Positions 52,854-62,603 are shown, counted from the first letter of the stretch. The stretch: 63,467 nucleotides of DNA from Bacillota bacterium (GCA_023436305.1 JAEZJQ010000105.1:1-63467); one strand, 5' to 3'. Numbers and translations: made by a program. The notes: generated from the letters alone by a model not told the origin.

Positions 52854-54467
52854 TTATAGCGCCTCAATGAAGAAATACCGTTGTTGGCCCGGTTTTAGTT
52901 TGGTAAATCGGGCATCGGGGGCGGTATATAACTGGAAGGTATTTTTCGGCGCCAAAGTGGCCGGATCCAACACCAGCATTTCCCGGCTGGTCATAAAAAT
53001 GATCCGTTGGTCTTCTTCCACGAACAGCTTGGGTTCAGCCGGAGCAGTATACTGGTACACCGGTTTCAGGGTCAAGTTTTGGTCATCGATCTGATATATC
53101 TTTTGATGAGTGACCAGCATGGTCTGTAATCGGGGCTTTTCAATTTGATACATATTCAACGGTGGTTCCGGAGGGATGATAAAACCCAGCCGTTTGAATT
53201 TATCGTCAAAAACAGTAATATCATTGGTGGCGCGGTTCAGAATGAAAAACCGGTTGGCCTTTTGATTGGTGGTGACCACAGTTTCGGTCTGCTTCACATT
53301 GAAGGTGATGGCATTTAAAAACTTAATCCCGGGCCGGCCGCATTTTACCCTGGCTAACATCTGATAAGTATCGGTGTTCAAAAACTTGATGATGCCGTTT
53401 TCGTAGCAATAAATCATCGCCAGTTTAGAATTGGGCAGATGATGAAAATGAAACATTTCGGGTGTACTGTTGGATCCGGTGGCCATGGTCCGGGTTGCGG
53501 AATTTTGGTAATCAATAACTTTGAGATTGTTTTCGGTCAATATATAGAGTATGTCGTTTTCAGGGGAATATTCGGCTTCAATCCAGTCTTCCGGAATTTC
53601 ATAATAACGGAATCCATCGTTATTGATTTTATAACAACGGCTTTTTTGGTTATCGTCGGCAATCAGGATCAGGGTTTTTTCCTTATCAAACCATTGGAGC
53701 CGGCTTTTCAAAAATTTAAACCGACGTTCCTCGGCGACGGTATTATTTCCGGTGTCAATCAGTTTTACGGAACCGCTGAGCATGGAACGGGAAGCTTTGG
53801 GATTCACCTCAATCAAAGCAGCCCGGCCGTTTCCCAGTACATGCAGACTTACCGGATTGTTCAGGGGTAAAGCGCTTTTTAACGCCAGGGGCGTATAATT
53901 AAAGGCCAACATTTGCGCGGGAGCGTCCCCGTGGGAATCGGCGATCAGATAAAGCTGCTTCTGGTCATTGGAAATTTCCAGAGTTTTGACGGGTTGCTTC
54001 AGCTGGGTAAATTTTTCGCTTTTCATAGCGGCAATGTCATAATGAAGCAATTCCGGCGGGCTATCCGGCTCCGGCCGGTAGGTAATGAAAAAATGGCCCC
54101 GATCCCGGGTATAAGTATGGTTCAAAGGAGGAAATCCCAGTTCCAACAGATCTTCGGTCCGGCCGGTTTTTAGATCAACGATGATTAATTGGCCCGGTTT
54201 AAGATACCGTACGATTTTACCGCGTTTATCCCGTTCATATCGGGGTGAAAACACGGCCAAATAACGATCGGGATTATTGGTCCGCATCATCATCTCCGGA
54301 TTTTTCTCCAGGTCCATTCTTTCCATAAATGCGGATTCACCATCGCCCATGACCAGGATTTTGTTTTTTTCCAGATCGTATAGGAAATATTCATTGCCCC
54401 ATACCCCGCTGGTAGTGAACAATAGTAACAGCAACAAAAGAGTTAAATGTTTTAACTGTTTCACCAT
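52854..54467 (-). CDS. Exported beta-propeller-like protein
   Basis: Unknown function. The ATG at 54467 (537 aa) is chosen because GGAAGGGGG precedes it and it begins a clean signal peptide (MVKQLKH then a Leu-rich run ending GVWG). The remainder is WD40/YVTN-like beta-rich sequence, with repeated blade-type phrases such as LEISNDQKQLYLIADS, YSPENDILYILTENN and VKQTETVVTTNQKANRFFILN. No enzyme motifs. It is divergent from the next three exported proteins and may share their role. Confidence 0.75.
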   Translation of the reverse strand: MVKQLKHLTLLLLLLLFTTSGVWGNEYFLYDLEKNKILVMGDGESAFMERMDLEKNPEMMMRTNNPDRYLAVFSPRYERDKRGKIVRYLKPGQLIIVDLKTGRTEDLLELGFPPLNHTYTRDRGHFFITYRPEPDSPPELLHYDIAAMKSEKFTQLKQPVKTLEISNDQKQLYLIADSHGDAPAQMLAFNYTPLALKSALPLNNPVSLHVLGNGRAALIEVNPKASRSMLSGSVKLIDTGNNTVAEERRFKFLKSRLQWFDKEKTLILIADDNQKSRCYKINNDGFRYYEIPEDWIEAEYSPENDILYILTENNLKVIDYQNSATRTMATGSNSTPEMFHFHHLPNSKLAMIYCYENGIIKFLNTDTYQMLARVKCGRPGIKFLNAITFNVKQTETVVTTNQKANRFFILNRATNDITVFDDKFKRLGFIIPPEPPLNMYQIEKPRLQTMLVTHQKIYQIDDQNLTLKPVYQYTAPAEPKLFVEEDQRIIFMTSREMLVLDPATLAPKNTFQLYTAPDARFTKLKPGQQRYFFIEAL

Positions 54468-54736
54468 GATCCCCCTTCCAGGATTGGCTCCCCGGATTAT
54501 GGGAGCGCGGCGCGGACATCCATCCATTTTGTTTATGATTATTATCAATGGGTGGTTATTTCTGTTGTTTCGACAAAAAATAGCCACTTTCCTGCAGGGA
54601 TTCTCGGTTTCATGTATAATAAATATTAAAAGCTCTCCGCTTTCGGTTTCTGTCCGTCTCGAATCCGGCATGGTATGGGTATTCCGGGAATTGAACGCGG
54701 GGCGATTTCCAATGATGGTTTCCAGGAAGGGTGGCG
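54468..54736. other. Divergent intergenic region
   Basis: Lies between two divergent genes for exported proteins. A TATAAT at 54615-54620 on the plus strand is the best -10; its -35 (CTGCAG) is poor. No other structure was recognised. Confidence 0.4.
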
Positions 54737-55531
54737 TTGTTGATAAAAAGCTTGCGAATATGCCTCTATATATTTGTGATTTGGGGCTTTTTATGGCCGG
54801 TCCTGGCTGAAGCCCCATTGGTGGAAATCGAGTTACACCCGGTACATAATGATACACCGTATTTTGAACGCCCCAAAGCCCGGGAGTTAGGTACTCCCTG
54901 CCCGATTAAAATGATTAAAATCCGGGATAACCCCCTCATTGTTTCTCCACCCGATACCACCGCCAATATACTGTATTTCGGGCAGTTGAAATTGGGCTAC
55001 CCTTTGGCCGAACATGGAATATTGTTTGATTTGGAAGGGAAAACGCCCCAATTTTGGGTGGATGAAAGCGGCCGGGGGGACTATTTTTCTCAAGTTCCGC
55101 ATGCTCTTTATAAAAGCGATAAATATCCCGGGATTAACGTTTACTATGCTCCGGCGCCGCTTACCATGAATGCCGGATATACTTTTCCCGATCATACTTA
55201 TCAAATACCGATTCGGTTTGAACTGCCTTACCTGATTGTGGCCCAGACCGGTTTTGAAGATTATTGTTTTTTGAAAACCCGGACTTGGTTTACGGGGGTA
55301 ATCCCCGGCGCTGATGATGATATACGGATTGCCCTGGTGGACGCCAATGACAACGGTTATTATAACGACCCGGAGGACCTGATCTTTATCGATTGGAATT
55401 ATGATCTGAATTACACTGTCAAAGAGGGTATGTTTGTCAAGTCTTGCACGTCCATCAAATTACCCTCAAAACTCCGTTTTACAATTGAATATACCTACGC
55501 TCCCGAAAAAATAATTCTAAAAAAAGGATGA
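54737..55531 (+). CDS. Secreted protein with EF-hand-like loop
   Basis: Unknown function. The start is a TTG (54737 or 54740) or GTG at 54731; AGGAAGG at 54724-54730 favours the TTG codons. The signal peptide ends near PVLA. The 264-aa product has DANDNGYYNDPEDLIFIDWNYD-type spacing of Asp and Asn near residues 220-242, resembling calcium-binding dockerin or EF-hand loops (reported as a pattern only). It lies 7 nt before an M16 peptidase gene and is probably co-transcribed with it. Confidence 0.7.
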   Translation: MLIKSLRICLYIFVIWGFLWPVLAEAPLVEIELHPVHNDTPYFERPKARELGTPCPIKMIKIRDNPLIVSPPDTTANILYFGQLKLGYPLAEHGILFDLEGKTPQFWVDESGRGDYFSQVPHALYKSDKYPGINVYYAPAPLTMNAGYTFPDHTYQIPIRFELPYLIVAQTGFEDYCFLKTRTWFTGVIPGADDDIRIALVDANDNGYYNDPEDLIFIDWNYDLNYTVKEGMFVKSCTSIKLPSKLRFTIEYTYAPEKIILKKG

Positions 55532-55538
55532 GCGCCTG

Positions 55539-56825
55539 ATGCCGATTTGGCTAAAAAAATTATTTCCATACCCCCTTGTGCGTCGGATTATTTTGCTGGC
55601 GCTGCTTGTCTTGCCGGTAGCCTGCCAAGCCGCCAACCTTGATTTCCAAACGAAAACCCTGCCCAACGGTTTGAAAGTCATTTATAAAGTTCAACCTCAG
55701 GCGGATACCGTCTGCGCCCGGATAGTGTTCCCGGTGGGATTAATCCATGAACCGGGACAAGCCCGCGGTATTTCGCATTTATTGGAACATTTAGTCTTCC
55801 GGGGCTCCGAGAAAACCACTCCCTCGGAATTATATCAATTAATCGACGATCAGGGGGGATACCGCAACGGTTTTGTTTATCCCGATCGCACCGAGTTTTA
55901 TATGGAAGTATTGCCCGCCAATTTTTTAGCCGCCCTCTCCATTTATTGCAACTTCATATTCGAGCCGGCATTAACCGAACCCAATATCCGCCTGGAAAAA
56001 AAGATTATCACGGTGGAATACGCGTTGCGCTCGATTTCCAGTAATGTTTTTTATCTATACATGAATGAGTTAACCCAGAATCAATTTGATAATTCGTTGA
56101 ACGGCATCGGCAGGGAGGATTTGATCAAGTATCACCGGCAGTTTTACCGGACCGAAGGCATGACCGTGATTGTAAACGGCGCTTTTAAACCAGATGAGGT
56201 TTTTAAGTTGCTGGCCGATTTGCCCCGTAGTTCCGAACCGGCTTTACCCCCTTCCGAATGGCTGTATCACGACCCCATCAGTAATATCGTCCTGGAAGAT
56301 TATTTAATGGGTGAAAATTACCGGGTATTGTTCGGATTCCACCTTAAAAATATGACCCCGCGTGAATTGACGGTTGCCAAAGTCCTGCCGTATATATTGC
56401 AATATGAGTCGCACCAGTACGATCATGTAACCGACCGGCCTCTAGACTATGGCATTTCGTTATTCAGCCTGTCCGGCCACTACTTTTTGGTCTTTTTCTA
56501 TCACGATCCCAGTAACCCGTATTCTTTGGCCGTTGATGAATGGCATCAGAAAAACCTGGCCCGATATTTTAAATATTTACAGGCCAAGGATTTCGAGCCG
56601 TTTCTTGCCAAATTCACCAAATACCAATCCAATCTCATGGAAACGTTAAATTACGACCCCGTTTCACTTAATGAATATCTAACAAACGCCGAATTCGACC
56701 CCGCCGGGCTGACCGCCTCCGACCTGTCCGCCATCCGGCGCTTATCGTCCAATAATTTCAAAAATTTTGTCCAAAAATACCTGTCGGGGAAAAATTATCA
56801 GAAGATTATCGTAAAAGGATTATAG
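55539..56825 (+). CDS. Exported M16 zinc peptidase, catalytic partner
   Basis: Pitrilysin/M16-type protease of 428 aa. A signal peptide covers about residues 1-30 (LVLPVACQAA). Active-site HLLEH in GISHLLEHLVFRGSE lies near residue 82, and the distal zinc Glu probably in KKIITVEYAL near 157. Two M16 half-domains are seen, with no fusion. The next gene encodes an M16 protein that lacks this motif, giving an active-plus-inactive pair, as in mitochondrial processing peptidase and many bacterial heterodimers. Substrate unknown; probably extracytoplasmic peptides. Confidence 0.88.
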   Translation: MPIWLKKLFPYPLVRRIILLALLVLPVACQAANLDFQTKTLPNGLKVIYKVQPQADTVCARIVFPVGLIHEPGQARGISHLLEHLVFRGSEKTTPSELYQLIDDQGGYRNGFVYPDRTEFYMEVLPANFLAALSIYCNFIFEPALTEPNIRLEKKIITVEYALRSISSNVFYLYMNELTQNQFDNSLNGIGREDLIKYHRQFYRTEGMTVIVNGAFKPDEVFKLLADLPRSSEPALPPSEWLYHDPISNIVLEDYLMGENYRVLFGFHLKNMTPRELTVAKVLPYILQYESHQYDHVTDRPLDYGISLFSLSGHYFLVFFYHDPSNPYSLAVDEWHQKNLARYFKYLQAKDFEPFLAKFTKYQSNLMETLNYDPVSLNEYLTNAEFDPAGLTASDLSAIRRLSSNNFKNFVQKYLSGKNYQKIIVKGL

Positions 56826-56955
56826 AACGTTGAAGTTAAAAGTGATGCCTCAAGTTGATTGACAGGAAAACAGAATACTGAAGTCAGAAGTCAGAAATTA
56901 AGAATTTACGACTCGCAACGCGCAACTCGTGACCCAGAACTTCGGAAAGATGGAG
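56826..56955 (+). repeat. Phrase-repeat spacer between the two M16 genes
   Basis: Contains GAAGTCAGAAGTCAGAA and ACTCGCAACGCGCAACTCG, imperfect tandem phrases of 7-10 nt. It separates two genes expected to be co-expressed and holds no clear promoter or terminator. Confidence 0.5.
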
Positions 56956-56961
56956 ATAAGA

Positions 56962-58287
56962 ATGAAAAAAAAGCTGATGGTTTGGATCTGTTTGTGTGGG
57001 TGGTTTGTTTTATTGGCGCTGTGGCCTGTGCCTGTTGTTGGTGGTGCGGAAAAGGCCGGGGGGCGCGATGACGGTTTGACTTTTATGAAATTAGAGCTTC
57101 CCAAGGAAAATAAACCGGCGTTTTGCTTTTTAACTCTGGTTTTGAAAACCGGTTACGCCGATGATCCCGCCGGGAAGGCCGGTCTTACCCGGTTAACCAA
57201 CCTGTTGCTGTACCGGATATTGTCAAACACTTCCGCTTTGGATGTAGGTTACGAAACTTACGCGAATTTTTCCCAATTCGACTTTTTAATCGCCGCCAGG
57301 GAATATCAGACATTCTGCGCCGAGCTGGACGCTGTCATCCGCATGGAAGCCTTGATGATGTATGATGAATGCCATGAAATCATCCAGGATTATAAAAACA
57401 GCCCCCGGAATCCCGGCGCCGCGGGTCTGCTGGATTTATACAAACTGTTGTATGGTAACAATCACCCTTATCTGGCGGTTTTTAACGAGAATCTTCCGGA
57501 ACTGGATATTAATATGGTGAATGACTGGTTCCGTAGAATATATCGGCCGTCCAATATGATCATTGCCGGGTCCGCTGATTTACCCGTTGACTTTTTAATG
57601 AAACCCAGTGGCCGCGAGTTGAAACAACCGGTAACATTCGCCAAAACGTCTCCCGCCAATTGCGCCCCTCGGCCGGTGATTCGTTGGACTCCCATCGAGG
57701 GTAATTTGAGTTCCATTTACATTGGTCTGCCCGCTCCAGCGGTGAATGACAACGAACTGTTTGCCATGATAGTGTTGAAGCGTTACCTGCAAAAGGAATT
57801 ATGGGATAAATTGCGGGAAGAGAGGGGTTTGTGTTACGATATTCAAGTGAATTATTCGTATTTGCGAGAACCGGCGGCTTCTTCCTTCATCATCTCCCTG
57901 GATACGCTCCCCGCCGAAGCCGATACCGCCATTGCCAAGATAATTGATATTTTACAGCAGGTCACGGTAAAAAACGGCATCCCCGCTCAGCGGCTTTCCC
58001 GCATCAAGGAACTGGAGAAAAAACGGGTTGAATTTCAGAACAATGCCACGTTTCAAAAGCTGGATGGTATGGTTTACGAAAAGCTATTTGGGGCGCCTTG
58101 GCTCAAGGATTCCAAGGAATACTTGAAACAATTCGACAAGGTCTCGGCGAATGATTTGGCCAAACTGGCGGCGAACCGGCTGAAGTACTTAAAAATCGCG
58201 GTGGCCCGGCCCAACTCGGAGGCGGCTTTTGAGCAGACCAGCGAGGCGATGGGAAAACTTCGGAAGTTTGTGGAGGAGGAGAAATAA
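56962..58287 (+). CDS. Exported M16 protein lacking the zinc motif
   Basis: Likely non-catalytic partner of the preceding peptidase, 441 aa. The ATG at 56962 is chosen for GGAG 7 nt upstream and a clean signal peptide (MKKKLMVWICLCGWFVLLAL). The M16 fold is kept in the C-terminal half, with the substrate-binding signature REERGLCYDIQ near residue 290. The expected HxxEH position reads GLTRLTNLLLYR, so zinc ligands are absent. This matches the inactive subunit of M16 heterodimers. Confidence 0.85.
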   Translation: MKKKLMVWICLCGWFVLLALWPVPVVGGAEKAGGRDDGLTFMKLELPKENKPAFCFLTLVLKTGYADDPAGKAGLTRLTNLLLYRILSNTSALDVGYETYANFSQFDFLIAAREYQTFCAELDAVIRMEALMMYDECHEIIQDYKNSPRNPGAAGLLDLYKLLYGNNHPYLAVFNENLPELDINMVNDWFRRIYRPSNMIIAGSADLPVDFLMKPSGRELKQPVTFAKTSPANCAPRPVIRWTPIEGNLSSIYIGLPAPAVNDNELFAMIVLKRYLQKELWDKLREERGLCYDIQVNYSYLREPAASSFIISLDTLPAEADTAIAKIIDILQQVTVKNGIPAQRLSRIKELEKKRVEFQNNATFQKLDGMVYEKLFGAPWLKDSKEYLKQFDKVSANDLAKLAANRLKYLKIAVARPNSEAAFEQTSEAMGKLRKFVEEEK

Positions 58288-58293
58288 AAGACA

Positions 58294-59061
58294 TTATAAT
58301 TCTTTTACAGCTTCCACAGCCAGCCACAATACCTGTTCTCTGATTTCCTCCCGGGTATTCCAGCATCGGTGATCCCATTCATCACAGCTTATGTCGTCAC
58401 CGCCATAGAGTATCTGGGCGAATTTGACGCCCCTGAATTGAGCGACGGCGCATAATGAGGCGCATTCCATATCAACCGCCAAACAGCCCTCGTCTTTGCG
58501 CAATTGAATCTTATCTTTGGTCTCCCTGAAAAAAGCATCGGTGGTCCAGGTCTTGACCCGCAAGTATTGGCATTGATGCCGGTCAAGGACTTTGAATACT
58601 TTGGCTAAACACTCAGGATCAACTTCCACATCCCGGGCCGGAGCCAGATAATGATAGGATAGTCCCTCATCCCTTACCGCCGCGTAAGGTACCAATAAAT
58701 GCCCGACGGCTAACTGTTTATCCAGGACTCCCGCTCCTCCGCAGGCGATAAATTTCCGGCCCCCCAAAGCAATCAGCTCTTCCAGCATGTATCCCGCCAA
58801 TGGACCGCCAATTCCCGGATTAAACAAAGCGCATTCAACACCGTTTTCGTTGACGATGTAGATCGGGTGGATTCCCATTTCGGTTTTGATCTGACCGGCT
58901 ATTTTGGCCCGGCCGGTTTGAAATAGTTTTTCGATAATGTCATGAAAAAAACAGAGGACCACTCTTTCCGGTATGGTTAACGGGATCCGGATCATATGTG
59001 GTTCAATGAGAGCCGTTTTACCAGGATCAAACTCCAAAATTGGATAGTCTTTTTTCAACAA
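58294..59061 (-). CDS. Nucleoside phosphorylase (uridine phosphorylase type)
   Basis: Predicted to split nucleosides with phosphate in the salvage pathway. The protein is 255 aa. Signatures: GIGGPLAGYMLEELIALGGRKF with GGAGVLD near residue 105, and AVDMECASLCAVAQFRGVKFAQILYGGDD near 195-220, the typical M-E active-site region. TTG start with AAGGAGGG upstream. The base specificity (uridine or purine) is not certain. It is transcribed after a HAD phosphatase. Confidence 0.85.
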   Translation of the reverse strand: MLKKDYPILEFDPGKTALIEPHMIRIPLTIPERVVLCFFHDIIEKLFQTGRAKIAGQIKTEMGIHPIYIVNENGVECALFNPGIGGPLAGYMLEELIALGGRKFIACGGAGVLDKQLAVGHLLVPYAAVRDEGLSYHYLAPARDVEVDPECLAKVFKVLDRHQCQYLRVKTWTTDAFFRETKDKIQLRKDEGCLAVDMECASLCAVAQFRGVKFAQILYGGDDISCDEWDHRCWNTREEIREQVLWLAVEAVKEL

Positions 59062-59076
59062 TTTTCCCTCCTTGAT

Positions 59077-59733
59077 TCACACCGGAATAGCGCATAATAA
59101 TCGACTTAATTCGGCAACGGTATCAATTATAAAGGTTGGTTCCATGGTTCGGATTTCGTCGTTTGATCCATAGCCGTAAGTTACACCAATGGAGTCAATT
59201 TGATTGGCTTTGGCTCCGATAATATCATACTTTCGATCTCCAATCATAACTACGTTTCTTCTTTGGGCAGGATTCAAATCCGCTACAACGCATTCAATAA
59301 TCTCCGCTTTATTGACTCTTGTCCCATCCAGGTTGCTTCCGACAACCGAGGAAAAATAGTCGAAGATATTAAAGTTCTTAAGTACCCTTTCCGCAAATAC
59401 GGTTGGTTTTGAAGTCGCGACCATCAATTCTTTTTTTTGGGCCGTTAATTGCTCCAGCAAGGCTGGAATCCCATAATATAACTGATTTTCATAAATACCG
59501 TATTCCGAATAGTATTCGCGGTAATAACCGATTGCCTGTTGGGCAACATTTTCCTCAAATAAATAGTATTCCTGAAACGAATTGGCTAAGGGGGGACCGA
59601 TAAACTTGGTTAATGAATCAAGATCCGTTTCATCAATTCCGAACTTGGCCAATGCGTATTGGACTGATTTGGTGATACCGAGTTTCGGGTCGGTCAATGT
59701 TCCGTCTAAATCAAACAGTATTAAATCATACAC
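59077..59733 (-). CDS. HAD family phosphatase (Gph/PpaX type)
   Basis: Haloacid-dehalogenase phosphatase of 218 aa. Motif I DLDGTLTDPKLGIT (nucleophile Asp at residue 9), motif II VATSKPT, motif III Lys in NKAEIIE, motif IV VMIGDRKYDIIGAKAN. The alpha-helical cap lies between motifs I and II. Close to phosphoglycolate or pyrophosphate phosphatases; the substrate is unresolved. It lies 15 nt from the nucleoside phosphorylase gene and may dephosphorylate its ribose-1-phosphate or nucleotide products. Confidence 0.85.
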   Translation of the reverse strand: MYDLILFDLDGTLTDPKLGITKSVQYALAKFGIDETDLDSLTKFIGPPLANSFQEYYLFEENVAQQAIGYYREYYSEYGIYENQLYYGIPALLEQLTAQKKELMVATSKPTVFAERVLKNFNIFDYFSSVVGSNLDGTRVNKAEIIECVVADLNPAQRRNVVMIGDRKYDIIGAKANQIDSIGVTYGYGSNDEIRTMEPTFIIDTVAELSRLLCAIPV

Positions 59734-60068
59734 CGGAAAGGTTTCTCCTTTTTATAAAGTACCAACACCTCATGAATAGGTTACCTTATGGATATCCATT
59801 GTCTCCATAGCTAAATCATATTTTCATTCCATCATAACCAAATTCTAACGGATATTCAATAATTTTTTTCGATGAATAGTTCACTAATCACCATGAAATT
59901 AGCGTATTAAACTCACTCTTGCTTCACTTCGCGAAAGAAAGTGCGCCTTCAAAGAAGGCGAGAACCACAATCCTTTGTCGCCTATTTTACTTGAAAAAAG
60001 CTTTAATCATCGGTGGCATAATAGGCCCTCCTTGTTTTATTCAGTTCAATGTCCTCTCATAGGGATAA
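59734..60068. other. Intergenic region with short hairpin
   Basis: No gene longer than about 10 codons is convincing. A CGCCTTC-AAA-GAAGGCG hairpin lies near 59951-59968 without a T-run. On the minus strand AAGGAGGG precedes a 10-codon frame, MPPMIKAFFK, that may be the start of a lost gene. Confidence 0.4.
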
Positions 60069-60971
60069 CTATATAATCAAGTTATCATTGATGATTTGTG
60101 ATTTTCGATAATCTGTGGGAGTTAATCCCACCAACTTTTTGAAAGTTCGCCCCCAATAGCTGTTGTCAGTAAATCCGACTCTCTCTATAATTTCAGATAT
60201 AGGAAGGTTTGTATCCCTTAACAGCGTACAAGCCACTTTGATCCTAAGTTTGATAATATACTCCATTACCGATAGGCCAGTTTCCTTCGTAAACCTTTTA
60301 TTTAAAGTGTTTCGGTTCGTATGAAACACTTTGGTAATCTCCTCGATAGTTATCTTTCTACTATAATTTAAATGTAAATATAAGATGATATCATTAAAAC
60401 TGGCGGCAGCTTCAGGCAGATCAACATTCAAGAGTTCTATTTTCGCATAACAATGTTGAACCAGGAAAAGAATCTCGATCAGAAATGACCTGCTTCTACA
60501 AGGCCAGAAATTATCATCAAAATTATTCAACTGGGTTTTTAAGAAATCAAAACCAGTTGATATTTTCCTGAGAGTAATCGGCCCAATATTCACTTGACCA
60601 ATACTTGAGCCGTTTCGCTCAAGAAAAGGCATAAAATAAAAGTGGTCCAGCTTTGCAGTGTCAGAAAAACAATCGGGATTCCAATAGATATTTTCAGTAT
60701 TCAAACAACTATTGACTATCGAGGGCAAAAAATAGATAACCTTGGTAATAAGAGCTTCTCCTTTTTCGACTTTGAAGTTCTCTTTCTCATTTAAACACAA
60801 AAGGGCTGGGGCGCTTAATACCATTGATTTATCATTAATGTAAAGTTTCCCACTTCCTCCTTCAATTAAAATGATCTTCAGCATGGGACAGTCATGAGAA
60901 TGTAAGATATTGTCTTCCAAGTACAAGGGTAGTTTTAAATGGTTTTTTTGATTTTCTGTAAACAGCTCCAT
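60069..60971 (-). CDS. AraC family transcriptional regulator
   Basis: DNA-binding regulator of 300 aa. The N-terminal about 180 residues form a cupin-like ligand-binding region (HSHDCPMLKIILIEGGSGKLYI). The C-terminal pair of helix-turn-helices covers about 195-295 (KITIEEITKVFHTNRNTLNKRFTKETG and LPISEIIERVGFTDNSYWGRTFKKLVGLTPTDYR). The ATG at 60971 has GAGGTG upstream. It lies downstream of a cysteine hydrolase gene, a possible target. Effector unknown. Confidence 0.92.
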   Translation of the reverse strand: MELFTENQKNHLKLPLYLEDNILHSHDCPMLKIILIEGGSGKLYINDKSMVLSAPALLCLNEKENFKVEKGEALITKVIYFLPSIVNSCLNTENIYWNPDCFSDTAKLDHFYFMPFLERNGSSIGQVNIGPITLRKISTGFDFLKTQLNNFDDNFWPCRSRSFLIEILFLVQHCYAKIELLNVDLPEAAASFNDIILYLHLNYSRKITIEEITKVFHTNRNTLNKRFTKETGLSVMEYIIKLRIKVACTLLRDTNLPISEIIERVGFTDNSYWGRTFKKLVGLTPTDYRKSQIINDNLII

Positions 60972-61069
60972 ATTACACCTCAAAAAACAAATTGGCGTAT
61001 AAAATTATACACCAATACTGTACCATAATTAAATTAAAAAATTATCGTTCATCCGATGGAGCAACTCGA

Positions 61070-61606
61070 TTAATTTCCCTGAAGGAATTCTTCAGTACTT
61101 ACTACTTTTGCAAAAGCAAATCCCAGAGAAGCCATGGCAGATCCATGAACATATGCGGCCGGTATTTCCTTATCACTGAATTTTAGTGCTCTGGTTGCAC
61201 ATGCATCATGAATGACGGTACATTGAAAGTCTAAATCAAAGGCTTCCCGCGTTGTAGTATCGACACACATATGACTCATCATGCCACATATCACAAGTTC
61301 ATCGATGTTCTTTTCCTTCAGCTTTTCCAACAGTTTGGTTCCCTTAAAGCTTCCTGGAGTTCGCTTGGAGATGATTACTTCACCTTCAATAGGCTTGACG
61401 TTTGCATGAATATCGGCAATGTACTTTTGTTCTTCGGAAAGATTGGTCTCATCAGTTAGATGTTGAACATGGAATACGGGTAAGGCCTGTTTTCTGAAAT
61501 GATGTAAGAGCTTTTGGGCATTTAGACTTGCTAAAATATTGCCTTCAAGTCCGTTTTCACCAAAATAAAAATTTTGAACATCGATGATTATTAAGGCTCT
61601 GTTCAT
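61070..61606 (-). CDS. Isochorismatase-like cysteine hydrolase
   Basis: Amide/ester hydrolase of the nicotinamidase-isochorismatase superfamily, 178 aa. Catalytic Asp in RALIIIDVQNFYF, Lys in VIISKRTPGSFKGT and Cys in VICGMMSHMCVDTTTREAFD form the triad; cis-peptide region GMMSHMC is typical. The ATG at 61606 has GGAGG 8 nt upstream. It lies upstream of, and co-directional with, the AraC regulator. Substrate unknown. Confidence 0.9.
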   Translation of the reverse strand: MNRALIIIDVQNFYFGENGLEGNILASLNAQKLLHHFRKQALPVFHVQHLTDETNLSEEQKYIADIHANVKPIEGEVIISKRTPGSFKGTKLLEKLKEKNIDELVICGMMSHMCVDTTTREAFDLDFQCTVIHDACATRALKFSDKEIPAAYVHGSAMASLGFAFAKVVSTEEFLQGN

Positions 61607-61769
61607 ATGAATACCTCCACGTTTTGATAATTCCATTATCCTCCGAAATTTGATTTTTTGAATGGAAAATCGTCACGAAAATTATGTTTATTATCAAATT
61701 AATTGCCTAATTTATGGAAGGTATCTGAAACCCCGCAAAAACATGCAAAAAGAGCTGATTAATCGATTC

Positions 61770-62603
61770 TCAAACCAAGAGAGTTTTTTGTCTTCTTTGT
61801 CTATCTATTTCATATAAACAAATTGAAGCGGCACAAGCAACATTTAATGATGACGCTGACCCATAAATCGGTATTTTAATCAAACTGTCACAAATACTTT
61901 TATAACCTTTGGATAACCCTTCAGTTTCATTCCCCAAAAATAATATCGTTGGTGGTATTAAGTTTTCATCGGAAATAATTCGTTCAGCTTTTGCACTAGT
62001 TCCAATAATTTGTAAATTAATATATAATTTTTTTAAATCTGATAACCACGATAATAATTCACTTTGTTCACTTCTGATTATAGGGATTGAAAATATTGAT
62101 CCTAAACTCGATCTTATTGTTTGTGGGTCATATAAATCTACACAATGGCCGGTAATTACTAATCCGTTAACCTTAAAAGAATCACAAGAACGAATTATTG
62201 TCCCTAAGTTTCCATGACTTGATGGTCGATCAAAAACAACTATCAATAAATCGTTATTGACTTTTATACGTGTTAAATCGTTGTTGGGCATGGATACAAT
62301 AGCAATCATCTCTGAACTTTCTTCTTTATCACTCAATTTTTCCATTAATTCTATCGGTAAATCATAATGGATATTTGCTTTTGAATGATGTAAAATATCG
62401 TTTGCCCAATTTGAAAGCTTTCTTTGAGATGAATATACAAAAGCAACAATTTCCCAATTGTTTTGTATCGCTCTTTCAATCGGTTTAACGCCTTCCACAA
62501 AAAACTCTTTATATTTATTCCGTTTTTCTCGATTTCGTTTGATAACATCGATGTGCTGAAAATCATTATTCTCTGTATATATTTTTTTAATCTTTACATT
62601 CAT
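61770..62603 (-). CDS. TrmH/SpoU family RNA methyltransferase
   Basis: SAM-dependent 2'-O-ribose methyltransferase with a knotted SPOUT fold, 277 aa. N-terminal substrate-binding part KYKEFFVEGVKPIERAIQN; motif 1 SSHGNLGTIIRSCDSFKVNG near residue 155; motif 2 PPTILFLGNETEGLSKG near 225; motif 3 IPIYGSASSLNVACAASICLYE near 250. The ATG at 62603 has ATGGAG 9 nt upstream; a longer frame runs into the GC-rich island and is not trusted. The gene is markedly AT-rich. Target RNA unknown. Confidence 0.9.
   Translation of the reverse strand: MNVKIKKIYTENNDFQHIDVIKRNREKRNKYKEFFVEGVKPIERAIQNNWEIVAFVYSSQRKLSNWANDILHHSKANIHYDLPIELMEKLSDKEESSEMIAIVSMPNNDLTRIKVNNDLLIVVFDRPSSHGNLGTIIRSCDSFKVNGLVITGHCVDLYDPQTIRSSLGSIFSIPIIRSEQSELLSWLSDLKKLYINLQIIGTSAKAERIISDENLIPPTILFLGNETEGLSKGYKSICDSLIKIPIYGSASSLNVACAASICLYEIDRQRRQKTLLV

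Noticed and set aside
54468..54857. Upstream extension of the 52854-54467 gene
   Set aside because: It would bury a clear signal peptide 130 residues inside the protein and would overlap the divergent gene; the ATG at 54467 has a strong ribosome binding site.
59996..60040. Ten-codon peptide gene MPPMIKAFFK with a good ribosome binding site
   Set aside because: Too short to support, no conserved context; may be the remnant of a lost gene.
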